Positions 54,774 through 63,022 of a DNA stretch of 64,000 nucleotides are shown here, one piece after another. Each line of letters opens with the position of its first letter. Position 1 is the first letter of the stretch. Location of the stretch: NCBI GenBank assembly GCA_903847585.1, contig CAINEC010000020.1, forward strand, positions 1 to 64,000, read 5' to 3'. Below the pieces are notes generated by a model. It worked only from the letters and a program-made list of their open reading frames with translations. It was not told the origin of the DNA and made no database searches. A program made the position numbers and the translations under genes. This DNA is from an uncultured Bacteroidota bacterium (GTDB lineage: Bacteria; Bacteroidota; Bacteroidia; AKYH767-A; OLB10).

Positions 54774-55817
54774 TTATTTGATTGCACTCTTATTTGCTAA
54801 TTGTCCGCAAGCTGCATCAATATCTTTTCCTCTACTTCTTCTTAAATTAACAATATGTCCTTCTTTCGCTAAGTACTGAAAGAACTTATTTAATTTATCT
54901 TCTGAGGTGTTAGTAAACATCGAATCTCCAATCGAATTGTATTCAATCAAATTAATTTTCGTTGGAACTTTTCTCGCAAATGTTGCAAGTTCTTTCGCAT
55001 CTTGTAATGAATCGTTGAAGTCTTTAAATACGATATACTCTAACGTGATTCGCGTCCCCGTTTTATCGTAAAAATATTTAAGTGCTTCTTCTAATACTTC
55101 TAATGAATTCGATTCATTAATTGGCATGATCTGACTTCTCTTTGCATCATTCGCTGCATGTAATGATAAAGCAAGATTAAACTTTACTCCATCATCTCCG
55201 AGTTTCTTAATCATCTTCGCAACACCAGCTGTAGAAACAGTAATTCGGTTATGCGACATGTTTAGTCCATCGGGTGCAGTAATGCGCTCAATACTTTTTA
55301 AAACATTCGCATAATTCAATAATGGTTCTCCCATTCCCATGTAAACAATATTCGAAAGTTGAATATTGTAATTTTCCATGGCTTGCTCGCGAATAATAGC
55401 AACCTGATCATAAATTTCATCGAAGTGTAGATTACGAACTCGGTCTAATTTACCAGTCGCGCAAAACTTACATGTTAAGCTACAACCCACTTGTGACGAT
55501 ACACAAGCGGTCATTCGTGTATCAGTAGGAATAAGTACGCCTTCTACAACATAGCCATCATGCAATTGAAACGCATTCTTAATAGTTCTGTCGTTACTTT
55601 TTTGGTGGTTCTGAACGGATACAGGATTAATTGAAAATTTATCTTCTAGCTTCGCCCTTGTTTCAATCGACAAGTTCGTCATTTGATCAAACGTGCGAGC
55701 CGACTTTTTCCAAATCCATTCGTAAACCTGTTTTGCTCTGAATGGTTTTTCGCCAATCTCAACAAAATAAGCTTTCATCTGATCTAAATTCAAATGACGA
55801 AGGTTTGGTTTTTCCAT
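54774..55817 (-). CDS. rlmN: 23S rRNA (adenine(2503)-C(2))-methyltransferase
   Basis: RlmN is a radical SAM enzyme that methylates A2503 of 23S rRNA and A37 of some tRNAs. The 347-residue protein has the cluster cysteines C112, C116 and C119 (GCSLTCKFCATGKLDR), YMGMGEPLLNYANV, ISTAG-type VSTAGVAKMIKKL, LALSLHAANDAKR and the C-terminal catalytic Cys near 337 (DAACGQLANK). Length is normal. The promoter TTG-N20-TATCTTTG ends 4 nt before the ATG. Confidence 0.97.
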   Translation of the reverse strand: MEKPNLRHLNLDQMKAYFVEIGEKPFRAKQVYEWIWKKSARTFDQMTNLSIETRAKLEDKFSINPVSVQNHQKSNDRTIKNAFQLHDGYVVEGVLIPTDTRMTACVSSQVGCSLTCKFCATGKLDRVRNLHFDEIYDQVAIIREQAMENYNIQLSNIVYMGMGEPLLNYANVLKSIERITAPDGLNMSHNRITVSTAGVAKMIKKLGDDGVKFNLALSLHAANDAKRSQIMPINESNSLEVLEEALKYFYDKTGTRITLEYIVFKDFNDSLQDAKELATFARKVPTKINLIEYNSIGDSMFTNTSEDKLNKFFQYLAKEGHIVNLRRSRGKDIDAACGQLANKSAIK

Positions 55818-55821
55818 GGCG

Positions 55822-55829
55822 CAAAGATA
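55822..55829 (-). promoter_or_regulatory. -7 box TATCTTTG, 4 nt before the rlmN ATG
   Basis: TATCTTTG, then CGCC, then ATG at 55817. A TTG lies 20 nt upstream of the box on the minus strand. Confidence 0.7.
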
Positions 55830-55864
55830 CTATCGCGAATGATGGATAACAACAGCTAATTGAT

Positions 55865-55872
55865 TAATTTTG
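55865..55872 (+). promoter_or_regulatory. -7 box TAATTTTG, 5 nt before the amidohydrolase ATG
   Basis: TAATTTTG, then GAAAC, then ATG at 55878. It overlaps the upstream region of the divergent rlmN promoter, within a 60-nt gap between the two starts. Confidence 0.6.
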
Positions 55873-55877
55873 GAAAC

Positions 55878-57065
55878 ATGTCAATCTTCTATAAATCCGA
55901 TTTGATCATTACCAATGATGGCCCTCCTTTACGAGAGGGAATTGTTGAGTTAAACGAGGATGGGCTTATAGTTTCCGTTTTTCAAGATGATAGTTTTCAC
56001 GATTTTAAATATGTTGAAGGAGTATTAATTCCTGGATTAGTCAATGCACATTGTCATTTGGAGTTATCTCATCTAAAGGGTCATATACCTGCTCATACTA
56101 ACGGCATGGCAGGATTTATCGATCAGATTTTTTCGTTAAGAGCAAATACCAACGATGATGCTTGTCGCGAAGCAATGATTGCAAACGATAAAGCTATGTA
56201 TGATGAAGGCATTGTTGCGGTAGGGGATATTTCAAATTCTTCGATTACAATTGATGTAAAAAAGGAGAGTGGAATTCACTATCATACTTTTGTTGAGGTA
56301 ATGGGAATGTCGGATGCTTTAGCCGAAAGTAGATTTGAAAATGGTGTTCAACTTTTAAATCGGTTTGTAGAAAATGATTTATCAAGTGTTTCACTTGCTT
56401 TACATGCACCGTATTCGATAAGTAAGAAATTAATTCAGCTTGTAAATACGTATTTGAAAAGCAACTCTCCATCATCCATTCATATCAATGAAAGCGACGA
56501 TGAATTAGTTTTTTGCAAGAGTAAAGTAGGTCCGCTGAAAGAGGTATTTGAAAAATATAAATTACCTGTTCAGGATTTTGATAATCTTACGCAAGAAACT
56601 GTTTTAATCGATGTTGTTAAGGAGTTAACCAATGCAGCTCCGCTTATTTTAGTGCATAATGTAAAAACTGATTTAGCAGAAATAGAAAAGTCGAATCAGT
56701 TAAATGCTAATTTGTATTGGTGTTTATGTGTGCAAGCGAATGAATACATCACCGGACAAGCCCCCGACTTAAAAATTTTCAATAGCGATTCGTTGAATGT
56801 GGTGGTAGGTACGGATAGTCTCGCAAGTAATACTAATTTGTCAGTCTGGGAAGAATTGAAAATAATTAGTCGCTTGAATAATCAAATTCCGTTTGAACGA
56901 TTGATAAAGTGGGCAACGATAAACGGAGCGAAAGCTCTTCAGCAAAACAATAAGCTAGGAAAAATAAAACCTGGATATGCTCCAGGTTTAGTTCAAATTT
57001 CAAACATCAATTTTGAAAATCCAGTAATTACTTTCGATTCCTTCACTCGAAGAATAAAAATCTAA
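55878..57065 (+). CDS. amidohydrolase family protein (possible aminofutalosine deaminase)
   Basis: With the ATG at 55878 the protein has 395 residues. It is a metal-dependent hydrolase of the ATZ/TRZ-deaminase type: VLIPGLVNAHCHLELSHLKGHIP (metal-binding HxH), SLALHAPYSIS, HINESDDELVF (HxxE), VLVHN-type LILVHNV and VVGTDSLASN (catalytic Asp). The AHCHLELSHLKG wording resembles MqnX, the aminofutalosine deaminase. With mqnC in the same window that is plausible but not shown. A general deaminase or guanine/cytosine hydrolase cannot be excluded. Its stop abuts that of the convergent DUF4468 gene. Confidence 0.82.
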   Translation: MSIFYKSDLIITNDGPPLREGIVELNEDGLIVSVFQDDSFHDFKYVEGVLIPGLVNAHCHLELSHLKGHIPAHTNGMAGFIDQIFSLRANTNDDACREAMIANDKAMYDEGIVAVGDISNSSITIDVKKESGIHYHTFVEVMGMSDALAESRFENGVQLLNRFVENDLSSVSLALHAPYSISKKLIQLVNTYLKSNSPSSIHINESDDELVFCKSKVGPLKEVFEKYKLPVQDFDNLTQETVLIDVVKELTNAAPLILVHNVKTDLAEIEKSNQLNANLYWCLCVQANEYITGQAPDLKIFNSDSLNVVVGTDSLASNTNLSVWEELKIISRLNNQIPFERLIKWATINGAKALQQNNKLGKIKPGYAPGLVQISNINFENPVITFDSFTRRIKI

Positions 57066-57623
57066 TTACCAATTATCTTTTGCTTTTTCTGTCTTAGGAT
57101 TCAGACATTCCTTTTCAAGCGATTTTAAAATTTCTTTTGAGTTAGTATCTAATTGCTCTAAGTAATAAGCAAATTCTGTTTTGTAATATTGGCTACTTGT
57201 GTCCATCCATTTTTCGCAAGCATAATAAGATGTTTGCTTCCAGTTTGTCTCTGATAAAGTGTATTTTATTTTCCCATCCTTGAATAGCAATGTCAATGTG
57301 TATTGAATCAAGCCGGCATCTGTTGCGAATCCTTTTTTGTCTGCCGGATTAGAAATTTTATAACGTCCTTTACAAACTATTTTTCCTTCTTCCTTATTTT
57401 GCTCTCTGATAACTTCGGTCGGGTTTTTATAATACCCTTTTGTCCACGCTAAAGCTCTATCAAATAATACATCTTTCGTTTGATTCGTAACATCTATCAC
57501 TTTGGTATAAGTAATTAGTTTTGTTGACTCATCTATAGGAAGCTTAACGGTGCTTTTAGTTGCTTGTGAAAAAGCATAATTCATCGTGAACAATGTCAAG
57601 ATTGTTAAGAGTAGTTTTTTCAT
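57066..57623 (-). CDS. DUF4468 domain-containing exported protein
   Basis: The 185-residue protein has a signal peptide (ending NYAFSQ) and a DUF4468 domain with a TBP-like fold: KVIDVTNQTKDVLFDRALAWTKGYYKNPTEVI then GKIVCKGRYKI and LLFKDGKIKYTLSE. The family is common in Bacteroidota, has no known function and is predicted periplasmic. It is 13 nt downstream of the D,D-carboxypeptidase gene and probably co-transcribed with it. Confidence 0.88.
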   Translation of the reverse strand: MKKLLLTILTLFTMNYAFSQATKSTVKLPIDESTKLITYTKVIDVTNQTKDVLFDRALAWTKGYYKNPTEVIREQNKEEGKIVCKGRYKISNPADKKGFATDAGLIQYTLTLLFKDGKIKYTLSETNWKQTSYYACEKWMDTSSQYYKTEFAYYLEQLDTNSKEILKSLEKECLNPKTEKAKDNW

Positions 57624-57636
57624 GAATAAAATTTGA

Positions 57637-59217
57637 TTAACCTTTTACAGGGATTTTAATTTTAGTTCCCTTCTTTAAATTCGTACCTGAAATATTATTG
57701 ACCTTTTTTATTTCGTCAATATTTAACTGGTAACGCTGTGAAATTCTCCAAAGCGTATCGCCTGGTTGAACGGTATGATAAATAAAAACAGGCTTTATTT
57801 TCTTTACTTGTGTACTATTCGCTGTTGTGTTTTTTACCGTTGTTTTAGGTTCAGTTTTAACTTCTGCTTTGTTGTTTGAGTTATCTGCTACCTCTTCATC
57901 GCCACATTTCAAATCTTTATCATTGCAAGCTAAATCCTCTTTTTCTTCATCCGGATCAACTACAATCTTGATTTGAATTTTCTTCTTTACTGTTTTATAT
58001 ACTGCGAGCTTTTGTCCCGCTTGGATATTGTTTTTCTTAATCTTATTCCATTTTTTCAGATCTGCTAAAGCTACATTATACTTATCGGCAATCTTGCTTA
58101 AGTTATCACCACGTTTAACGGTATGTGTAGATCGTACTTTTTCATAAACCGTTTTGTACGTATAAGCATATTTTAAATCTGGAGCTTCTTTAGCAGTTGT
58201 GTCAATCGTTGGAATAATTACGGCTAGGCCTCTATCGACACTATCTAAAAATAATTTCGACTGGAATCCATCAATAGGTCCTTCTCCTAAGCGCCCAAGC
58301 TTAATTGCATCAAAGTAATTATTTACCATTGATGCTACTAATCCATTACGCACCACCGCACTTTGACAACCTAAAATAACCCCCATCAATTTATGTCCAC
58401 CTCGACTACATGTAGAAACCAAACAAAATCCCGCAGCTTTAGTATAGCCTGTTTTTATTCCATCAACTTCATCATTATAATTTATCACTAAACCATTATG
58501 GTTTCGGTAGGTTGTTTTAAACTTTCCATTACTTACTGTTGCATAAGGAATAGACGTGATTTTCATCAATTGCGCATGCTTGGTAATTTCCATTCCTAAT
58601 AATAATAAGTCGCGCGACGACGAACTATTATCTGGTGTTGAGCCATATCCTGGAAGTCCTGATGTGTTGTAATACTTGGTAGAGGTCATTCCAAGTTGAG
58701 CCGCCTTCTCATTCATACGGGCAACGAACTCTTCAACTGTAGGAGCACAATGCTTGGCAATCCAAATGGTGCTTTCATTGTGTGATGCAACCATCGCCAT
58801 CTTTAACACATCTTCAAATGCATAATCGTAACGAATAGTATAAGTTGCCCATTTTCTTCTTTTGATTTTTTTCTTGTAGCTGCTCGTGATGGTAATGGTG
58901 TCCGACATGGAAATTTTACCAGCCTCTATATCTTCGATAGCTAAAAGACCTACCATCATTTTTGTGAGTGAAGCAATCGGGAACACTTGATCACCTTTTT
59001 TATCCCAAACAATTTTATCTCTCGTTACATCATATAAAAGTCCAGCTCTTATTTGATCCTCATCTCCAACAAGTCCGTTTATATAATCATTTTTGAAAAT
59101 CGGAGATTTCAGTGTATCGCGATTATCGGCGAAAGCAAAATTTGAGGCTATCAAAAATAATCCAACCAACAACAGTAGTTGCTTCGTCAAAAGGTTAGGA
59201 TAGCTGGTGTTTTTCAT
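57637..59217 (-). CDS. D-alanyl-D-alanine carboxypeptidase with two LysM domains
   Basis: This 526-residue exported penicillin-binding-type enzyme (S11 family) has a signal peptide (ending NFAFA). Its motifs are SxxK (ASLTKMMV, Ser83/Lys86), SxN (SHNES, near 145) and KTG (DGIKTGYTKAAG, near 255). Two LysM modules follow (THTVKRGDNLSKIADKYNV, about 355-405, and YHTVQPGDTLWRISQRYQL, about 478-525), joined by an acidic, N/T-rich linker with a Cys pair (ACNDKDLKCGDEE). It trims stem peptides and binds peptidoglycan by LysM. Having LysM at the C-terminus rather than the usual PBP5 domain is a Bacteroidota style. Confidence 0.93.
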   Translation of the reverse strand: MKNTSYPNLLTKQLLLLVGLFLIASNFAFADNRDTLKSPIFKNDYINGLVGDEDQIRAGLLYDVTRDKIVWDKKGDQVFPIASLTKMMVGLLAIEDIEAGKISMSDTITITSSYKKKIKRRKWATYTIRYDYAFEDVLKMAMVASHNESTIWIAKHCAPTVEEFVARMNEKAAQLGMTSTKYYNTSGLPGYGSTPDNSSSSRDLLLLGMEITKHAQLMKITSIPYATVSNGKFKTTYRNHNGLVINYNDEVDGIKTGYTKAAGFCLVSTCSRGGHKLMGVILGCQSAVVRNGLVASMVNNYFDAIKLGRLGEGPIDGFQSKLFLDSVDRGLAVIIPTIDTTAKEAPDLKYAYTYKTVYEKVRSTHTVKRGDNLSKIADKYNVALADLKKWNKIKKNNIQAGQKLAVYKTVKKKIQIKIVVDPDEEKEDLACNDKDLKCGDEEVADNSNNKAEVKTEPKTTVKNTTANSTQVKKIKPVFIYHTVQPGDTLWRISQRYQLNIDEIKKVNNISGTNLKKGTKIKIPVKG

Positions 59218-59330
59218 AGCTATACAATTATACGAGATTTATAGTTAATTTGAAATAATCTGGAAAATCAATTTACACAATCAAGTGTTAATTTAAAAAC
59301 GAGAAAAACAATTAATTATTTTATTCGAAA

Positions 59331-59987
59331 TTAAATAAAAGAAGCAACTAAAATCAGGTCTGATGCTGTAGTGACTTTAATGTTCTTTTCTTCACCTTCA
59401 ATTAAAAAAACAGGGGTTCCATTAGCCTCTACTAAAGATGCATCATCAGTGTACTTTTCATAATCTTTATTCTCAAATGCGGCTTTTAAAATTGACGCTT
59501 GAAAAGTTTGAGGTGTTTGAACACTCTTAAATTTACTACGATTAACGGCCTTACTATTGCCATCTTCAGATATCTCCCTTATACTATCTTTTAAATCAAT
59601 AACAGGAATGCATGCACCATGCTTTTCAGCATTTTTAAAAGTAGAATCAATAAGCTCTTTTGTAACAGTAGGCCTGGCCGCATCATGAATAGCTACGAGA
59701 CAATCGTTTTCAACGTGCTCTAATCCATTTAATACAGACTGTGCACGTGTTTGTCCGCCAGCAACAATAGTATGCTTTACGTTGAATGAATGCTTCGCTA
59801 TTAAATCGTTCCAATAGGATATCCATTCTGGATGCATCACCAAAATCAGATGGTCTACTAAATTTTCAAACTTACGTAGGGTATGAAACAATAAAGGTTC
59901 GTTTGCGATAGGCAAAAATTGCTTCGGAAGGTCAGCCGCCATTCTGCTACCAATTCCACCAGCAACGATTATCGCAACTTTATTCAT
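59331..59987 (-). CDS. ispD: 2-C-methyl-D-erythritol 4-phosphate cytidylyltransferase
   Basis: IspD makes CDP-methylerythritol in the non-mevalonate isoprenoid pathway. The 218-residue protein has AIIVAGGIGSRMAADLPKQFLPIANEPLLFHTL (nucleotide-binding start), VAGGQTRAQSVLNGL, AIHDAARPTVTKEL, VQTPQTF and YTDDASLVEANG, all typical. Its start overlaps the queA stop by one base (TAATG), so translation is coupled. Confidence 0.95.
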   Translation of the reverse strand: MNKVAIIVAGGIGSRMAADLPKQFLPIANEPLLFHTLRKFENLVDHLILVMHPEWISYWNDLIAKHSFNVKHTIVAGGQTRAQSVLNGLEHVENDCLVAIHDAARPTVTKELIDSTFKNAEKHGACIPVIDLKDSIREISEDGNSKAVNRSKFKSVQTPQTFQASILKAAFENKDYEKYTDDASLVEANGTPVFLIEGEEKNIKVTTASDLILVASFI

Positions 59988-61039
59988 TAATCAAGAATTA
60001 ACATCGCATCTCCGTAGCTGTAGAAACGGTATTTTTCTTTCTGTGCTACGCGATAAGCTTCCATAATTAAGTCATAACCACCAAATGCAGTTGTCATCAT
60101 TAATAATGTCGACTCTGGCATATGGAAGTTTGTAATCATCATGTTAGCGATGCTAAAATCGTAAGGAGGGAAAATGAATTTGTTGGTCCACCCTGAATTA
60201 GGTTTTAACTCTCCCATTGTAGAAACAGAAGTCTCTAAGCAACGCATAGTTGTTGTTCCAACAGCACAAATATTCTTCTTATTTGCCTTCGCTTTATTGA
60301 TAATATTTACGGCGTCCTGAGGAATGAAAAATTGCTCAGACTCCATTTTATGCTTTGTTAAATCTTCTACTTCTACCGGACGGAAAGTTCCCAATCCAAC
60401 GTGTAATGTTACTTCAGCAAGATTACAACCTTTCAATTCTAAACGCTTTAATAACTCACGACTAAAATGTAAACCTGCAGTTGGTGCAGCTACGGCTCCT
60501 TCATTCTTAGCAAAAACCGTTTGATAACGATCTTTATCAGCTGGTTCAGCTTTGCGCTTAATGTATTTTGGCAATGGAGTGTTTCCTAATTGCTCAATTA
60601 CTTCGCGAAACTCTTCAGAAGTTCCGTCAAAAAGGAAACGTAATGTTCTTCCTCTTGAAGTTGTATTATCAATAACCTCAGCTACTAAATTATCATCATC
60701 ACCAAAGTATAGTTTATTACCAATTCTGATTTTACGAGCAGGATCTACTAAAACATCCCACAGCTTACTCTCTGCATTTAATTCACGAAGTAAAAAAACT
60801 TCAATTTTAGCTCCTGTTTTCTCCTTGTTTCCATAAAGGCGGGCAGGGAATACTTTAGTGTTGTTTAAAGCTAACACATCACCATCATCAAAATAGTCAA
60901 GTACATCTTTAAATACTTTATGCTCAATTTTACCAGTGCTGCGGTGAATAACCATCAAACGAGATTCATCTCTGTTTGCAGCAGGGTGGTTGGCAAGTAA
61001 CTTTTCGTTGAAATTAAATTTGAACTGCGATAGTTTCAT
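59987..61039 (-). CDS. queA: tRNA preQ1(34) S-adenosylmethionine ribosyltransferase-isomerase
   Basis: QueA adds the ribosyl part of SAM to preQ1 in tRNA, a late step of queuosine synthesis. The 350-residue protein has [34 protein letters not shown], the [26 protein letters not shown] signature, [13 protein letters not shown] and [13 protein letters not shown], all diagnostic. The leader of about 70 nt holds no visible preQ1 riboswitch. It is the fifth gene of a possible ftsX-DUF3098-uppP-truB-queA-ispD series but has its own promoter. Confidence 0.97.
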   Translation of the reverse strand: MKLSQFKFNFNEKLLANHPAANRDESRLMVIHRSTGKIEHKVFKDVLDYFDDGDVLALNNTKVFPARLYGNKEKTGAKIEVFLLRELNAESKLWDVLVDPARKIRIGNKLYFGDDDNLVAEVIDNTTSRGRTLRFLFDGTSEEFREVIEQLGNTPLPKYIKRKAEPADKDRYQTVFAKNEGAVAAPTAGLHFSRELLKRLELKGCNLAEVTLHVGLGTFRPVEVEDLTKHKMESEQFFIPQDAVNIINKAKANKKNICAVGTTTMRCLETSVSTMGELKPNSGWTNKFIFPPYDFSIANMMITNFHMPESTLLMMTTAFGGYDLIMEAYRVAQKEKYRFYSYGDAMLILD

Positions 61040-61113
61040 GTAGCTTACGGGCTTTAAATATTGTTAGTTGTTGTTGTCCAACAGTCGTTTGAAAAGCAAC
61101 TTTATTGGGAGGC

Positions 61114-61121
61114 CAAAGATA
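61114..61121 (-). promoter_or_regulatory. -7 box TATCTTTG upstream of queA, inside an inverted repeat
   Basis: TATCTTTG on the minus strand, 74 nt before the ATG at 61039. The box overlaps the first arm of AGGCCA (61110-61115) / TGGCCT (61132-61137), which could be an operator. Confidence 0.55.
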
Positions 61122-61235
61122 GGGTACGAAATGGCCTAAACGTATGTGACTTGCCTGTAAGGATATGGTAATCAGCGACTAAAAACTTTTATTTTTCGTA
61201 AGGTGCTGAATTGCAATAGTTTAAAAAGGGGAGTT

Positions 61236-61925
61236 TTATTGCTTGGCTTGTTCGTCAATTTTCGACTTAAACGACTCAATTTCAGATGCTTCAGAGAGCA
61301 AGTGTGAGCCTATTCTGGTTCTGACCAATTTAGTCAGGTAGGCCCCATTTTGTAATAAAACGCCTAAATCACGCGCAATCGATCGAATATAAGTACCTTT
61401 TGTACAAACAATTCGGAAGTCTATTTCGGGTAATTCAATTCTGCTTATTTCAAATTCTTTGATTTCGATGGGCTTCGATTTCAGTTCAACTGTTTCACCT
61501 TGTCGGGCAATGGCATAGGCTCTTTTACCATTGACTTTTACGGCAGAAAACATAGGAGGAGTTTGTAACTGATGTCCTTTTAGTTTCTCAACAGCCTCCA
61601 AAATTTGCTCATTGCTTATTCCTGAAATGTCAAAAGTGGAATCATGTTCTGTTTCTTTATCAAAAGACGGAGTAGTGGCTCCCAAATAAAAAGTACCAGT
61701 ATACTCTTTTTCTTCCTCTTGAATAAAAGGAATTGTTTTAGTCTTTTTGCCAGTGCAGATAATTAATAGTCCGGTTGCCAAAGGGTCTAACGTTCCCGCA
61801 TGTCCGATTTTTTTGACTTTTAAAATCCCCTTTAATTTTCGAACTACATCGGTGGAGGTCCATGTTAAAGGCTTATTGACTAATAAAACCTCTCCATCAT
61901 TCACTGGCGTTACTTCAATATTCAT
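61236..61925 (-). CDS. truB: tRNA pseudouridine(55) synthase
   Basis: TruB makes pseudouridine 55 in tRNA. The 229-residue protein has VNKPLTWTSTDVVRKLKG, the catalytic KKIGHAGTLDPLATGLL (Asp47), YTGTFYLGATTPSFD, QTPPMFSAVKVNGKRAYAIAR and CTKGTYIRSIARDLG. It lacks the longer C-terminal PUA part of E. coli TruB, as usual in Bacteroidota. It starts 2 nt after uppP. Confidence 0.96.
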   Translation of the reverse strand: MNIEVTPVNDGEVLLVNKPLTWTSTDVVRKLKGILKVKKIGHAGTLDPLATGLLIICTGKKTKTIPFIQEEEKEYTGTFYLGATTPSFDKETEHDSTFDISGISNEQILEAVEKLKGHQLQTPPMFSAVKVNGKRAYAIARQGETVELKSKPIEIKEFEISRIELPEIDFRIVCTKGTYIRSIARDLGVLLQNGAYLTKLVRTRIGSHLLSEASEIESFKSKIDEQAKQ

Positions 61926-61927
61926 TT

Positions 61928-62737
61928 TTAAATAAGTTGAATATCGAAATCTAAAATGTAAAGCAGGATAATCAAAAGGCCAACTACTATTCGGTAATAT
62001 CCGAAAACTTTAAATCCATGTTTAGTAAGGTAACTAATAAAGGCTTTTATGGCGATCATCGCGACAGCAAATGCAACAACATTCCCTACTATCAATAGCA
62101 TCTTTTCATTTCCGGAAAAAGACACGCCTTTTTCGTCCATCGCTTTATAAAATTTATAAACCTTAAGAACAGTCGCTCCAAACATAGTAGGTAATGCTAA
62201 GAAGAATGAAAACTCTGCTGCAGTTTTTCTGCTTAAGTTCTGAAGCATCCCTCCAATAATTGTAGAGGCAGATCTCGATACCCCAGGAATCATTGCTAAA
62301 CACTGAAAGACACCCACTTTAAATGCTTGAGGGTAGGTAATATCGTCCGTGCTATCTTCAATTTCTTTATGCTTCAAAAGTTCTTCTAAAAAAATCAGAA
62401 TCACCCCGCCCACTAATAATGTATAAGCAACTACAAGTACATTGCCTAATAGGGCGTCAATGTAATCATCAAATTTTAACCCGAGTATTGCAGCTGGGAT
62501 AAATCCTATAAATAATTTGAAATAAAAATTGATACTCTGAAAAAAGCGTTTGAAGTATAAAACAACAACCGATAAGATTGCACCAAACTGAATTGCTACT
62601 GTAAATGTCTTGGTAAAATCATCGTTGGCGATTCCCATTAACGATGATGCAATAACCATATGTCCTGTTGAAGAGACAGGTAAGAATTCAGTGATTCCTT
62701 CTACTATAGCTAAAACGATGGACTGAAAAAGATTCAT
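61928..62737 (-). CDS. uppP: undecaprenyl-diphosphate phosphatase
   Basis: UppP (BacA) recycles the undecaprenyl carrier for wall and surface polysaccharides. The 269-residue membrane protein has the two signature loops [19 protein letters not shown] (about 14-32) and [16 protein letters not shown], plus seven to eight hydrophobic helices. Length is normal. Its ATG overlaps the DUF3098 stop by 4 nt. Confidence 0.96.
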   Translation of the reverse strand: MNLFQSIVLAIVEGITEFLPVSSTGHMVIASSLMGIANDDFTKTFTVAIQFGAILSVVVLYFKRFFQSINFYFKLFIGFIPAAILGLKFDDYIDALLGNVLVVAYTLLVGGVILIFLEELLKHKEIEDSTDDITYPQAFKVGVFQCLAMIPGVSRSASTIIGGMLQNLSRKTAAEFSFFLALPTMFGATVLKVYKFYKAMDEKGVSFSGNEKMLLIVGNVVAFAVAMIAIKAFISYLTKHGFKVFGYYRIVVGLLIILLYILDFDIQLI

Positions 62738-63018
62738 TCAGCGTTTTTTGATTTTTTCAATATGGCATAGATGCCTAATGCATATCCTGCCAATACAACT
62801 ATCGGAGCAAGTGTAATTCGCTGGAAGTTGAAAATCTCTTCGCTGAATTTATTTGGATCATCTGATTTGCCACCCGCCATTAATGCATAGCCAATAACAA
62901 TTGTTATAAGGCTTGCAATTAACAATTGAAAATTAACTTTTGAAAACACGAATCCTTCACTTGGAGTGGCACTCGTTTTTTCAGTGCTAATCGTTTTATT
63001 TACTTCTTTCTTCGCCAT
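62734..63018 (-). CDS. DUF3098 domain-containing membrane protein
   Basis: The 94-residue protein has a polar N-terminus ([21 protein letters not shown]) and two membrane helices: [22 protein letters not shown] and [53 protein letters not shown] is the conserved DUF3098 core. The function is unknown; it is regularly found between ftsX and uppP in Bacteroidota, as here, which hints at an envelope role. Confidence 0.9.
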   Translation of the reverse strand: MAKKEVNKTISTEKTSATPSEGFVFSKVNFQLLIASLITIVIGYALMAGGKSDDPNKFSEEIFNFQRITLAPIVVLAGYALGIYAILKKSKNAE

Positions 63019-63022
63019 AAAA

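Noticed and set aside
61040-61235. preQ1 riboswitch in the queA leader
   Set aside because: The leader after the -7 box is about 70 nt and shows no C-rich loop with the A-rich tail of preQ1 aptamers that I could fit.
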